NCBI GenBank assembly: GCA_021234155.1
Contig: JAJEKV010000038.1
Coordinates: 4,214,847-4,278,846, forward strand
DNA from: Isoetes taiwanensis
Taxonomy: Eukaryota > Streptophyta > Lycopodiopsida > Isoetales > Isoetaceae
Reading direction: 5' to 3'
Length of the DNA stretch: 64,000 nt
In this document: positions 23,166 through 33,855 of the stretch, in pieces
Position numbering within the stretch: position 1 is the stretch's first letter
Layout of the letters: each line of letters begins with the position of its first letter
Notes under the pieces: model-generated
The model's database searches: none
What the model saw: only the letters and a program-made list of their open reading frames with translations
Told to the model about the DNA's origin: nothing
Made by a program: the position numbers and the translations under genes

Positions 23166-25500
23166 CTAAAACCTTCCAGATGTCCAAGCGATAGTGTTAA
23201 TACACAATTCTAGAAACTAGAACAAGAGGAAGCATGCATGCATTCACAAAAGATGTCTTCCAGATTGCTAGATGAAAAATAGGCATCATGAAGAGAATAG
23301 ACTGACTGCAAAACACTTATGATATTGAGAAAGGGCTGCGTGCGAATACGGAATAACGCCCCTCTCCTTCCCGAATCCAATCCAGAGAATAACAGCACAA
23401 CAGATCCTAACCATAGCAGCTTACCCGAAATCCGTCCCTGGAGCAGACATCAGTGGACGACAGGCTTGGAGCCTGAGAGATCTGCCGACCACATCCCCAC
23501 CCTCCGCCAAGCTCGAGTGGAATCTATGACGTCTAAGTGTATTGAGGGGTCCCTCAAATCCCAAAAGTCCACAGCCGTCGACAAGGGATATGCTACAATA
23601 TTCTTCAATCGCGACCCTCTATCCGTCTTGTTCCATACTCCCCAAGGGTTGTCCTATGGGCAACCCAAAAAAAAGTCCACAAGGACTTTCATGTTGTGTA
23701 AGGGCGACGAGAAAGGCGCCAAGTCACCCTTTTAACTTTCAGGCGGAAAAGGCCCAGGCTTTTTTCATAAAATGGCTCATGTTTTGTTTTGTGATATTAT
23801 TTTTATTACATAGAAAAAGTGCCCATCATTGTTGGGGTTTTGTTGGAATTATTCCAGAATCAATAACGCTATGGTTAAGGTCGTCCTTATAAACTGTTAT
23901 ATTTATTGAGCTTAAAGTTTAAATACAACTTGTGAAATTTTAAAATGTTCATAGCAATTGTCTTGCATTTATATTATGTGAATCCGTGTGTCCTCTTTGA
24001 GTGTTGTCTTGCAAGGCTTATACTTAGTTAGTTCTCGTTGAAACTTTTGCATTTGTCCAAATTGACTTCCACTCTTGGAGTGTAGAGCTATCATGGAACA
24101 TTCTTATTGCATATAGCATATTTTTAGTTGCGATCAGTTAACATCGACATTTGTCGATTATTGTGTAGATGCAGTTTGGGACATAAATTAGAGGGCTTTA
24201 TTTTGTTGGTATTCGTAGATGTTAGCCTATCTTGTACCTTCTTACAATGTACATGCACCACCATGATGGTTGTGTCCACCTTTATGTTTGATGTAGTTGT
24301 TCACTATAAGTCCACTAATGGAAGTTGCAATACCAATGTATTCTAGAGCTGGAAGTATGCTTCTATGCCCAATTATAATAATATGTTTAGATGAATGCTC
24401 ATGCCTTGTTATAGCATATATGCACTTAAAGTTGGATTGAAGAGTAGTTGTTGTTAGGGTTGTTGCATCATGTGCAAAGTTGCTTGAATCATGCAACACT
24501 CTATTAACTAATGTTTGCAATGAATGCTTATGTATAATGTATGATCTTGAGTTACACAACATTTGCTTACATTCAATGTGGCATTAATGTTGAATGGTAA
24601 AAAGCTAATATATTTTATAAAATAACCATCAAGTTGGTTCATAAAGAAAAGGAAAAGACATGCAACATTTGTTCATCACATTTGATAAAAAAAAATTATA
24701 GAAGATGCAACTTATTATTGTTCCATGCGTCTCACTACTTATGAAGGTGCTCGCTAGTGTCATTGGCCAGTTATGGAAATACAATTTATCTATGGCAGCG
24801 ACGTTGATTGGCTGGAAATTACTCAAGGCTACTACTGATGAGCTTCAGCTGTTAATAATCTCTTTTACAGGCGTAAGTTGTCGACATATTGGGATTCCAA
24901 TGTAGGAGGAGACTTGTACAATGGACTGATATTATTTTGTTGCTAGCTGGAAGCTAAACATATTCTTGAAACGTATCTGTTAAATGTGTGACTTCCTTTA
25001 AGACATGCAATTCTGTGAGTTCAACATCGGATTTATCATATGGTCGCTATCCCAAAAAGTATATCTGCGAGACTAATAGTTAAGATACCAAATAAACATT
25101 TTAGAGTTGATATGAATGAGAATATCATCGTGTATTCTATAAAAAGGATACGTTTCTATGCACTTCTGAGTGATGTTCTCAAAGTGAAAGGATGTTGATA
25201 TAAAGAATCTAGCTTGAAAAGAAATTCTACCTTTCCATTTTATCTAATAAGCTGACTTACATTTCAAAAGATACTGAGCATTCTAGGAATGCATAGTCTT
25301 GAATGACCTCCTTTTGCTCTACAAAATCTCTACAAATGAAAAAATAGCTCATTGAGAGAAATAGAAAGTATTGGATGTAGATTTAAGGAAGCCAGACACC
25401 CCTTTTATGCTTTGCAAAATCATCTGCAAATATAAAAATAGCTCACCAAGCCAAATAGAAAGATCCTTAAAAGTATAATTCTCTGCGAACAAGATTGCAT
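23166..25500. other. Repeat-like and intergenic DNA
   Basis: A plus-strand frame at 23319-23735 is open for 138 codons in relatively GC-rich sequence but shows no motif I recognise. It may be transposon-derived. The remainder, from 23.75 to 25.5 kb, is AT-rich with only short frames and no recognised structure. Confidence 0.3.
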
Positions 25501-25503
25501 ACT

Positions 25504-25531
25504 AAACGGGAGTGTTGCAGCACTCCCGTTT
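25504..25531. repeat. Short perfect inverted repeat
   Basis: Arms of 11 bp (AAACGGGAGTG and CACTCCCGTTT) flank a six-base centre. No downstream gene explains it as a terminator. It could be the remains of a small inverted-repeat element. Confidence 0.6.
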
Positions 25532-25823
25532 GAAGATTCCCTTCTAAAAAACAGATTAATTATTTGAAATGGCCATTTTGTGAGTTAAGTCCAAAAACAC
25601 ATGGTGATTACAATTTAATGTGTGCTATTTTGGCCCCAATTTTTTTTCTTTACGATAGCGTCAAGATATCAACCATTTAAAAAGTCAATTTTAGGGCTTA
25701 AGTTCAAAACATTATGGTGATTATGATTTAGTATATGCTATTTCAACTACATTTTTATTTTTTTCCACCAAGTTATTGTGAACATATACAAAAAAAGGTT
25801 TAATTTATAATAGACCATAGGTG

Positions 25824-25903
25824 AAATTACGAATATTAAACAGAAAGTGCAAGGTGTGATCACAGGTTAAATTACGAACATTAACCTGAAAGTGTAAAGT
25901 GTG
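25824..25903. repeat. Tandem repeat of about 42 bp, two units
   Basis: The blocks AAATTACGAATATTAAACAG and AAATTACGAACATTAACCTG are each followed by AAAGTG.AA.GTGTGA, giving two imperfect tandem units. Confidence 0.6.
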
Positions 25904-26000
25904 AAAAAGAAGTAATCATGAAGTTTTGTGGTGTAATGAAGAATTAAATCACTAGAACATGCCAAATCTGTCTAGAGAGGTTGCCCGTGAATACCTATAT

Positions 26001-26167
26001 TATTCCAGAATAGAATATTGCGCACTCCTATGTTATTCAGAAATAGAACCTTGCACTCTTATTGTATTCCGGAATACAAGCGTGCACTCCTATGCTATTC
26101 GAACAGGGCGTGCACTCTTATTGTATTCTGGAATACAAACGTGCACTCTTATGCTATTCCAGAATAC
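26001..26167. repeat. Array of about 31-bp units built on a TATTCCGGAATA palindrome
   Basis: Six units start at 26001, 26034, 26064, 26096, 26123 and 26154. Each has a palindrome of the form GTATTCYRGAATAC, in two units degenerate, followed by a spacer like AACGTGCACTCTTATG. The regular 27-33 bp spacing makes a true tandem array. Two plus-strand frames run through the array only because the unit lacks stops in them. Confidence 0.8.
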
Positions 26168-26930
26168 AAACAAGGAGCCATATTTCGGATCACCAATGCC
26201 ATATTTCGGTTCTGAAAGCCTCACTGGCCACTTTGGATTGATTTCCCTATGAGCAAACCCTTGTGTAGGCAATAAACCACCTCAAATCCTAGGGAAACAT
26301 ACTCCATATACCCTCCCTGGTCTAGCAGGATCACCAAAATGCTCATCATGTGTCCTATATAAATGGCCTGGTCTAATGCTACTTGCCAGGGCACTAGGCC
26401 ATCCTTGCCTTCAATCCATCAAATTGAAGTACAATAATAGCCTATTTCAAGCTTAATCATTTTAGCACTTTCTATAGATCATAACCTTTGGTGTATCTAT
26501 GTTTTTTCTTGTAGAAACAATTAAAGACACGTTTATCTATGTGTGCTAACGATTCTGTCTACAACTTGTTTCATGTCCTCTTTTGCTGTTCTTCAACTAG
26601 CAACAATAATGTGTGTGGCTAATATTGTACTTCAATTTGATGGACTTGTATTGTTGTCTTATATTTTATTGTTTTGTTGTCTTCATTGTATATGTGTGGC
26701 TAAGAATTTTATCTCTGGTGATATACAGGCCATCCTTGCCAACGACATCGGTGTAAGCAACTCCAATATAATATTTTCATTTTCAAGTCAGATGATATTA
26801 AGCAAAATGAGTGGAAGTTTTGCACTTTCACAAAACCAGGCCAATGTTGGTATCGGCATGTTAACTTTAACATGGTTACAAAGACCAAACAAATGCATCT
26901 TCTAACATTCATACGCCTTCCTTACGCTTT

Positions 26931-27098
26931 GTGCATTTATCCACCTAAGACTAGCGATTCGTGCATTTATCCACCTTCAGACTAGCAAATCCACAACATT
27001 ATCCGCCTTAAGACTAGCAAGTCAGTGCATTTATCCATCTTCAGACTCGCAAATCCATGTGCATTTATTTGCATTTATCCACCTTCAGACTAGCACCT
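26931..27098. repeat. Imperfect tandem repeat, about five units of 30-37 bp
   Basis: The unit GTGCATTTATCCACCTTCAG is followed by ACTAGCAAATCC. It recurs at about 26931, 26961, 26996, 27024 and 27069 with substitutions and small indels. Confidence 0.7.
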
Positions 27099-27206
27099 TC
27101 TCAGCTGACAAATGAAGAAGTTCCTAAATTTCCTGTATTATTGAAGATAGTTAGGCCAAGAGCTGATCGACATAGATAACTTAATAAAATAATTCAAAAA
27201 ACTTAC

Positions 27207-27276
27207 AATCTCAGTGACAGTGACCATTTCTGCAAGCTCGGGTCTCATTTTTAAATTTCTGTCAGCCAGTAGGGAT
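27207..27276 (-). other. Exon-like open segment, unrecognised protein
   Basis: On the minus strand a 70-bp segment is bounded by a CTGCAG acceptor and a GTAAGT donor. It encodes a smooth peptide containing LLADRNLKMRPELAEMVTVT. The splice signals and amino-acid character look like a real coding exon, but I could not name the protein or find partner exons nearby. It may be one exon of a dispersed or decayed gene. Confidence 0.3.
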
Positions 27277-27908
27277 CTGCAGTTTCCAATCAGAATCAAG
27301 TTAGTAACTTGTATCATTTAGTAACCAATTGTTATGGATTAATTTACCTTCTGTCGAGATATAACTCCAAAGGCGATAAGTATTAGGAGCAAATGTCAAA
27401 CAAAATTACCTTTGCACATGTTTTAGTCATCCAAAACCACGTGCACAAAAGTGCGAGATAAAACCTTGCATCCAAAACCCTGTGCTAGAAGCATTACTAT
27501 AGAAGCATTCCCTGTATTGCCTGAAGCAGCAAAAAGTCGTCTCTAAATTGGGCAGTGCAAAAAGCCCTACCCGTTGAGATGCAGCACATGCCCTAAATAG
27601 TTGCTGAACCATGTCGGATAGCTGCTGAGTTGCTAAAGATCAGATAGTTGAAGATAGAATGGTGCTAAAGACCGGATAGCTGCTGAAGACCCTAAATAAC
27701 AAACCTGATGGTGCTGAAGACCCTAAATAACCCGAATAACCTGAATCCCTAAATCTAAGAACTTGTGCCATACCAAAGCTGCCGGATCACCATGCCAGAG
27801 CCGAAGTAGCCCAGAATGCCAGAGCCGAGGTAGAGCCGAAGAAGATCGCTCGATCCAGCCAAAGGAGGCGGAGCAAAAATTCGCCCCCTCTCCCATTGAA
27901 ACTAAAAT

Positions 27909-28253
27909 GTATTCTGGAATACACTTTAATGTATTCTGGAATACAAAGTGTATTACAGAATACATTTCCCACTACTATTTGGAGTCTAAATCCCGTATCC
28001 CTGCCTTATACAAAATAAACGAACAAATCCTTTTATTATTTGGAACCACAATCCTGTATCCCTGCAAAACAAAAAAATAAATAAATCGCATGGTCATTGA
28101 AATAAACTAAAAATGCGGAAAAACCTAGTTGATCTTGCTTCGTTTTTTCCTTTCTCTATTCTAGAATAAGAAGTGTATTCCAGAATACAAAAAAAGTTGT
28201 AATTTTTTTTTTTCTCTTTCGCTATTCCGGAATAGCAAGTGTATTCCAGAATA
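27909..28253. repeat. Second cluster of GTATTCYRGAATAC palindromes
   Basis: Seven sites lie at 27909, 27931, 27949, 28157, 28175, 28222 and 28240. They include GTATTCTGGAATAC, GTATTCCAGAATAC and CTATTCCGGAATAG. Here the spacing is irregular, often in pairs 18-22 bp apart, and the spacer differs from the array at 26.0 kb, so the palindrome itself is the shared element. Confidence 0.8.
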
Positions 28254-28810
28254 CATTAAGGGTTTCACGTGTTCGAACACAATATCATTTGTTCGCTACT
28301 ATCTCCACTATTTAAATAAGAGAAATTTGATAATTTCTAAGGCATATGGAAAATCGATATTTATTGGTCTTTTAAATCAAAGAACTCTAATCGTTGTTTT
28401 TTTGTGCTCGATCCTTCTCTCATCGCTCCTCACACCTTTGCACAAAACTGAGTACTTAAAAAATACTGTAAATTTTGCATGTGAATATCAAGATTCTATC
28501 ATCAATTTTTTAATATACTACAATTTCAGTTACTATTTCACTTCTATTTTTGAATAAAAGTTATGTGTTCTTAAAATATGAGTACTCTCTGAAAACATAA
28601 TTTGGGAAAAATTCTAGTTGATTGAAAAAGTGTCATTTTGACACAGTCAATTCCCTCTTCGCACAAAGAAATGGGCTATTTTTGGGGGGGCAAAATACAG
28701 TTTTATGTCCTTTTTTTGTATTTTACCTCAATTTAGCCCCTTTTTGGCCAAAAAAAAGGGAATCTTTGGGGAATATTCCTTCTGCTCCCGTTTAGATGAT
28801 TTGCTCTCGT

Positions 28811-29365
28811 TTAATATGCAACCTTGTTTGCGAAGTCAACCACGGATAGGTAAGCATCTCCAGGCAAGTTATCAAGGAGTTCTTTGTACTGGCCTGCCTG
28901 CCACTTATATCTGAAGTTGTGTAAAGGAAATTTTGGAAGCTTCTCCAACATTTTGTTCACTAGTGGAAGACTTGCAGTTTCATTGTGTTGGTGAACTAGC
29001 TTAGACTTCTTGCTGCCATCTCTGAATACAGTTTTTTCATAGTCTAGGTATTCCCACTTCACCATGCCACTATCACTAGATTGTTCATGTGGGCAGATAG
29101 GGAACTTCTTAATCCCACATTCTTTACACTCACCCAGAATGCATTCCCTCTTATAATAATATTGGAAGCTAGTAGTTTTCTCACATAAAATTCCCTGCCA
29201 CAGACTTCTTGTGCTACTTATTTTGTATTGACACGCCCTGCATTCACCATATATGTCTGACCTGCAAAGTTGACAAGTGCAGCTGCAGCTTTTTGGGTGC
29301 TTAGTTCTCATACTATTGAAGCCATCTATTAGCATCTGCATTCTAACATGGTATATCTGGAACAA
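28811..29365 (-). pseudogene. Cys-rich transposase-like ORF fragment
   Basis: The 184-residue minus-strand frame begins with a Cys/His-rich part: pairs such as CTCQLC, CRACQ and CKECG, suggesting zinc binding. It continues with KWEYLDYEK, then LHNFRYKWQAGQYKELLDNL, then VVDFANK. The last block resembles the first Asp-bearing strand of RNase H-fold transposases of a type seen in uncharacterised eukaryotic DNA transposons (W...Q...L..NL ... DFA.N). The frame then stops with no further catalytic region, so it is at most a 5' fragment. Transposase identity is inference from this pattern. Confidence 0.4.
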
Positions 29366-29530
29366 CTATTGAAGTCCTTTAATTTTACAACAAACCATGG
29401 TTTGACTTTTCAAACATCCTCTGTTTGATCATAACACTAGGATGTTAAAGTCTTGAATTTCTTGAACAATTGCGAAATTTGCAAGGAAGATAACAAGGTG
29501 ATCAGCATATTTATTGCACACTACATTTTC

Positions 29531-30047
29531 CACCACACTAGGCACCACATAGCATATATTACAGACATTCATCTTACACCGCGTTATTCACCACACTAGG
29601 CACCACAAAGCATATATTACATAATTTATTGTACACCATATTGTTCACCACACTAGGCACCACATAGCATATATTACATCATTTATTTTACACCATATTT
29701 TTCACCACACTAGGCACCACATAGAATATACTACAGCATTTATTTTACACCATGTTATCCACCACACTAGGCACCACATAGCATATATTACAGCATTTAT
29801 TTTACACCATGTTATTCACCACACTAGGCACCACAAAGCGTATATTTAGAGCATTTATTTTACACCATATTTTTCACCACACTAGGCACCACATAGCATA
29901 TATTACAGCATGTATTTTACACCATGTTATTCACCACACTAGGCACCACAAAGCATATATTTACAACATTTATTTTACACCACGTGCCTCACCACACTAG
30001 GCAGCACATATCATATATCACAGCATTAATAGGCACCACACACCACA
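29531..30047. repeat. 57-bp minisatellite, nine units
   Basis: Units beginning CACCACACTAGGCACCACA start at 29531, 29589, 29646, 29703, 29760, 29817, 29875, 29932 and 29990, a period of 57-58 bp. Each continues with GCATATATTACAGCATTTAT and TTTACACCA. The array decays after 30047 into shorter ACCACA- and CAATCACTAAC-type repeats up to about 30115. Because 57 is a multiple of three, reading frames stay open through parts of the array. Those frames are not evidence of a gene. Confidence 0.9.
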
Positions 30048-30115
30048 AGCAATCACTAACCACACCAACCACATATCACAAGCAATCACTAACTACATAC
30101 CACATACCACATTAA

Positions 30116-31686
30116 CAATAAAAAATGTGGTGAAGATGAAGAAATGAAATAACCTGTGATTCTTCCAGATAGTGAGTGGCATGATCTCTCTTACATTTTC
30201 GTTCCAATCTTGAACTTAACATCCTTTGCATTTGGAGAGACCCCTTGTTTTCGGTCCAAAATTCTTTGCACAAGTTCTATATGAGAATTGGGAATTGCAT
30301 CGCTCTTCTAACTCTTTTGTACAAAACCCATTCCCCCCTTTGCAATCTATCTCTTCCCTCTTCAATTTTGCTTTGGTAAGATTCCTAGGATGAACACCAG
30401 CCAGTTTACCAAAACCAGAACCGGCGGGATTAGCACTTTTGGTAATGCTTCCTCTTCTGACCATAGCAAGGCAACTACTCTTGGCTGCTAAAGCTGTCAT
30501 TCTTTGTTAGACTTCTTCACAAGTTGAATGGAAGCCACGAGGTTCTTGCGACCACAATGCTCTTGGCTTGCAAATCTTTCGGCTCTTCACCAAGTCGTTG
30601 TCCATTGTGTCATCTTCGGAAATCTCGTAAAACCTCTTTCTTATAAGCTGTCGGCCAAGCCTTTAGTGGTGCTATGAAATGAAGATAATAATTTCAACAC
30701 CATCAGACACCTAGTAGAGGCCGTTACGGTGGATCCTCCTTCTGGCGATGCAATTTTTGCTAATTCTTCTTTAGCTTCCTTTTTTCTTTTCCTTTGGCGT
30801 CTTTTATGATCCCGTTCTTGTTACGGAGTTCTCTTTTTCTCACACATTGCTCGGTTTGAGATTTTAGCAGAGATTTGCTTCCAAATTAAATGATTCAAAG
30901 TATGAACAGATTGATCCACAACCGGATTAAAGCGCCATAGCCGTGTGCCGGGAAAGGCGGGTGGGTTTAGGAATCGGTTAGGTGGAAATTGGAATGGAGC
31001 GGGTGGCGTAGGACATTGGAATGGGGCCGGGTGGCGTGAGAGTCCGGGTCGTTGCGAGTTCAAGAAATGATTGAATCCGAGGGGCGATTATGCACTAGAA
31101 GCAAACAAAAATTTAAAATCGCACCACAAATTTCATATCTCCCACCACATTTTTGGGGGGCCGGGGGACACCGAGGGGTGTTCCACTACAAGTACATGCT
31201 TTCACCCAAGCCCCTCCCCTGCATGGGTTCAAAGAAAAGAGAATAAAGATGCTGAGAGAGAAGAGGAAGGCGTGAGGCGTTGATGAAGAACCTCGCCTAA
31301 TATAGCGATCTCCCAACCGGAGAAGGCATCGCCCATGCATGCATGCAAGACATGTATGCTTTCGCCCATTCTAGAATTTTGATCCGATGGCTCGGATCGA
31401 TGGGATTTTCATTAATGTTGAGTGAACAAGACGGGCTTGTACATGAATGTAGGGACCTACAAACTGATTGTAAGAACATGGTAGGGGTCTACTTTAATTT
31501 AAATATAGATTGTGAAAACATGACTTCACAGTTTGATTTAGGCCACTTCACCCTCAAGAAACTGGAGGGCAACCCTCCGTGCGCAGCACTTTGTTTGAAC
31601 TTCTAACTTTACAAACTAGTATCCACCCCTCTAGAGTACTCTCCATTTGACATATCTAATTATGAAGAGAGGATCGAACTATTGAG
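30116..31686. other. Intergenic DNA with unrecognised short frames
   Basis: A minus-strand frame at 30216-30500 is basic and has some Cys but no definite motif. Around 30950-31180 the sequence is GC-rich. I recognise no gene or element boundary here. Confidence 0.3.
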
Positions 31687-31687
31687 T

Positions 31688-31688
31688 G

Positions 31689-31776
<88 letters not shown>
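31688..31776. repeat. (GATA)n microsatellite
   Basis: About 22 uninterrupted GATA units. A shorter (GATA) run also occurs within the ABCG gene at about 38146-38161, after a (CAGA) run. Confidence 0.95.
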
Positions 31777-32820
31777 TTATTTTTAATGTCCACAGGGACC
31801 TAATTGTCAAATATGCCTCCACGATATTCAAATTCACAATCATTAGATTAGTCTTCAGAAACGTGCAAGCTGCATAAAGCCGTAAGTTTGACACATTATG
31901 AGATTTAGTTTCAAATATTCTTTAGTTGAAGTCTTTGGCATGTAATTGTTTTGTTACACTCTTATAGAGATTGTCAATGATGATGTGATGTCATGCCACA
32001 ATATATTTTAGTCCATGTTTGGAATTCATGAAAAAATCTGTCAAACTAGAGACTCCAGAACCTTGGAACGAAGCTATAATGCAACAAGTGGTATTATAAC
32101 AAGTGAGAAGGATATCTCATGGATGGTGATGGTGGTGCTAGTGTTTCTATTTTTATTGGCGGTGGTGGCAATATATGAACTCTAGAGTGCTAGATTGTGG
32201 TATATCTATGAAATCTTGCGTGTCAACCAACTAAGGATTCTGCATGTGAGGGTTTCAGAAAAAAGGTCTCTAGGTATGTTAGTCTCAAACATTAGACAGA
32301 TCATGGGATACAACATGGACAGTTGAAGTATGTGTGCACATGCGGAGGAAGGAATATACATAACAGGAAAAAGAGAACGAGCAAGTGGAAGGCAAGTAGA
32401 CAACTGAGGAAAGAAGAGAGTATATAAGGAGGCTTCAGATATGAGGATATTATAAAAGCAGCCTGGGTTGAGGGGAGGCCCAACTGCATCTTTATACTTT
32501 GGGGGGGGGTAAAAGAAGACAGGAATGGACAGGAGGCGAGAGGAGATGGAGAGGAGGCAGAGGGAGGGACAGGCGTAGGAGGATACAAGGAGGAAGACAC
32601 TGTGGGGGAGGGATACAGAGGGAAAGACAGGATACTACTGAAAGGATAGATATAGGTATAGAAAGGCGGGGATACGAAAAAGGAAGGGGGGGCCAAAGAT
32701 GCTGCACTCATATGGGGGGTGATATACAGAGGTGGTTGTAACCCCCTTCTGTTCCTAACAAGTTCCAATCCCGTCCCCACCACAAAAGAACAATCGTTTT
32801 CTCCACCACCTTCACACTAT
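31777..32820. other. Spacer with a long purine-rich tract
   Basis: From about 32500 to 32710 the plus strand is almost entirely A and G, after a run of nine to ten G at 32502-32511. The minus-strand frame through it (32301-32783) is a Pro/Ser/Leu low-complexity artefact. No gene was recognised. The tract ends about 100 bp upstream of the presumed ABCG transcription start region. Confidence 0.5.
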
Positions 32821-33100
32821 TTACATATAATGCAACCCCCCGCTCTCCCCATTCATTGCATTGCCTAAATATTTTTCCTTCTCATTTCCCTCCTCGTTCG
32901 TTCCCATTCCTAGTTCATTTTTCCATTTCTTTGTTTCCTCCCTCCCCATGCTGCTGCTGCCGCTGCTGCACCATCCTCGAAGAACTCGATCTCCGCTGCA
33001 GCTCCCTTCCGATCCGGCATCTCGCAGGTTACCTCTTCGATTCTTGAGCTTTCTTTCTTTCTTTCTTTCTTTCTTTGCCTTCTTTCTTTTTTGCCTTTTT
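32821..33100 (+). promoter_or_regulatory. Putative ABCG promoter and pyrimidine-rich leader
   Basis: A TATA-like ACATATAAT at about 32823-32831 is followed by a pyrimidine-rich stretch from 32835 to 33115 that includes a (TTTC)n run at 33049-33080. CT-rich leaders are common in plant 5' untranslated regions. A CGCAG/GTTACC site at 33027 could be the donor of a 5' non-coding exon. The first coding ATG lies at 33856. This is inference from position and composition only. Confidence 0.35.
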
Positions 33101-33855
33101 TTTTTCCATTTCCGGTGTCCAACCCGTATCGTTTTCCCTGTCGATTCGTCGTGTTTACATACATTTGCCTTGTCCCCGTTGCCCTCCTTGTTTCTTTCTT
33201 CCGCATTCCAGCAGTCCTGCATTTCCTTCCCCTGCTTGTTTCTTCGTGCATCTTTATCAGCTTGAATTTTTCGAGACACCATGCCTTTAATGACGATTAA
33301 GATTTTGGCTTTTCTGGCTGGATACCTGACATGCAAATAAGAAATATCCCAGGTTGTTTTTGTTTTCTAGAAATATAGTATATCAATGGTGCAGTCTTTC
33401 CTGTGGCATTTATTTGAATCTAACAGAAGCTTTCAGCCGGATTTTGGCTGTCTACTTTATTTCCTAGACTGCATGTGAGAAAATGCGCAGGCTTTACGAT
33501 CCATACTATATCCCTGCTCTGTTATTTGATACCATGTTTCTAGGTATAAAGCAACATAGGAGAAGAAATCACATGCTTGCAATAGATTGTCGAATAGATT
33601 CTTCTATCCTTAAAAGAATTTTCCGTTATTCATTCTATTGTGCTGTACAGGGGAGAGAAGCCAAGAATTATGTCTTTTGCGCTATGAAAAAGCAGGAAGG
33701 GGAATCATTATATTCACATGTGTTGGATATAAGGAAGCACAGAAGCAAAGAATTTTGGTGATCTGAAGGGATTCTTCTGTGAAAAAGACAAAAGAGCCAG
33801 AAAACTTGCCTGTTTTGGATATTCTAGCAAGAGGGATATTATATTTACTTCAGCC

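Noticed and set aside
24000-25500. CRISPR-like or bacterial features
   Set aside because: The repeats in the window are tandem or transposon-derived, with spacers that are not unique and equal-sized. Gene structure is eukaryotic.
25959-26252. 97-codon plus-strand frame with repeating CTLMLFQNT-like blocks
   Set aside because: It is translation of the 31-bp palindrome array, and a second frame (26018-26215) is equally open.
29817-29990. Possible centromeric satellite
   Set aside because: Only nine units in a local array beside genes, which is far too short to be centromeric from this evidence.
29809-30115. His/Thr-rich frames in the minisatellite
   Set aside because: The 57-bp period keeps the frame open by arithmetic. 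There is no start context and no domain.
30216-30500. Basic Cys-containing minus-strand frame
   Set aside because: No ordered Cys/His motif and no neighbouring frame to support a gene or transposase.
31679-31894. Frame of repeated IYLS units
   Set aside because: Translation of the (GATA)n microsatellite.
32301-32783. 160-codon minus-strand Pro/Ser/Leu frame
   Set aside because: It translates the purine-rich tract and is low-complexity throughout.
32821-33336. Overlapping long frames on both strands in the ABCG leader
   Set aside because: Lys/Arg-rich on one strand and Phe/Ser-rich on the other, as expected from a pyrimidine-rich leader with (TTTC)n. The real coding start is at 33856.
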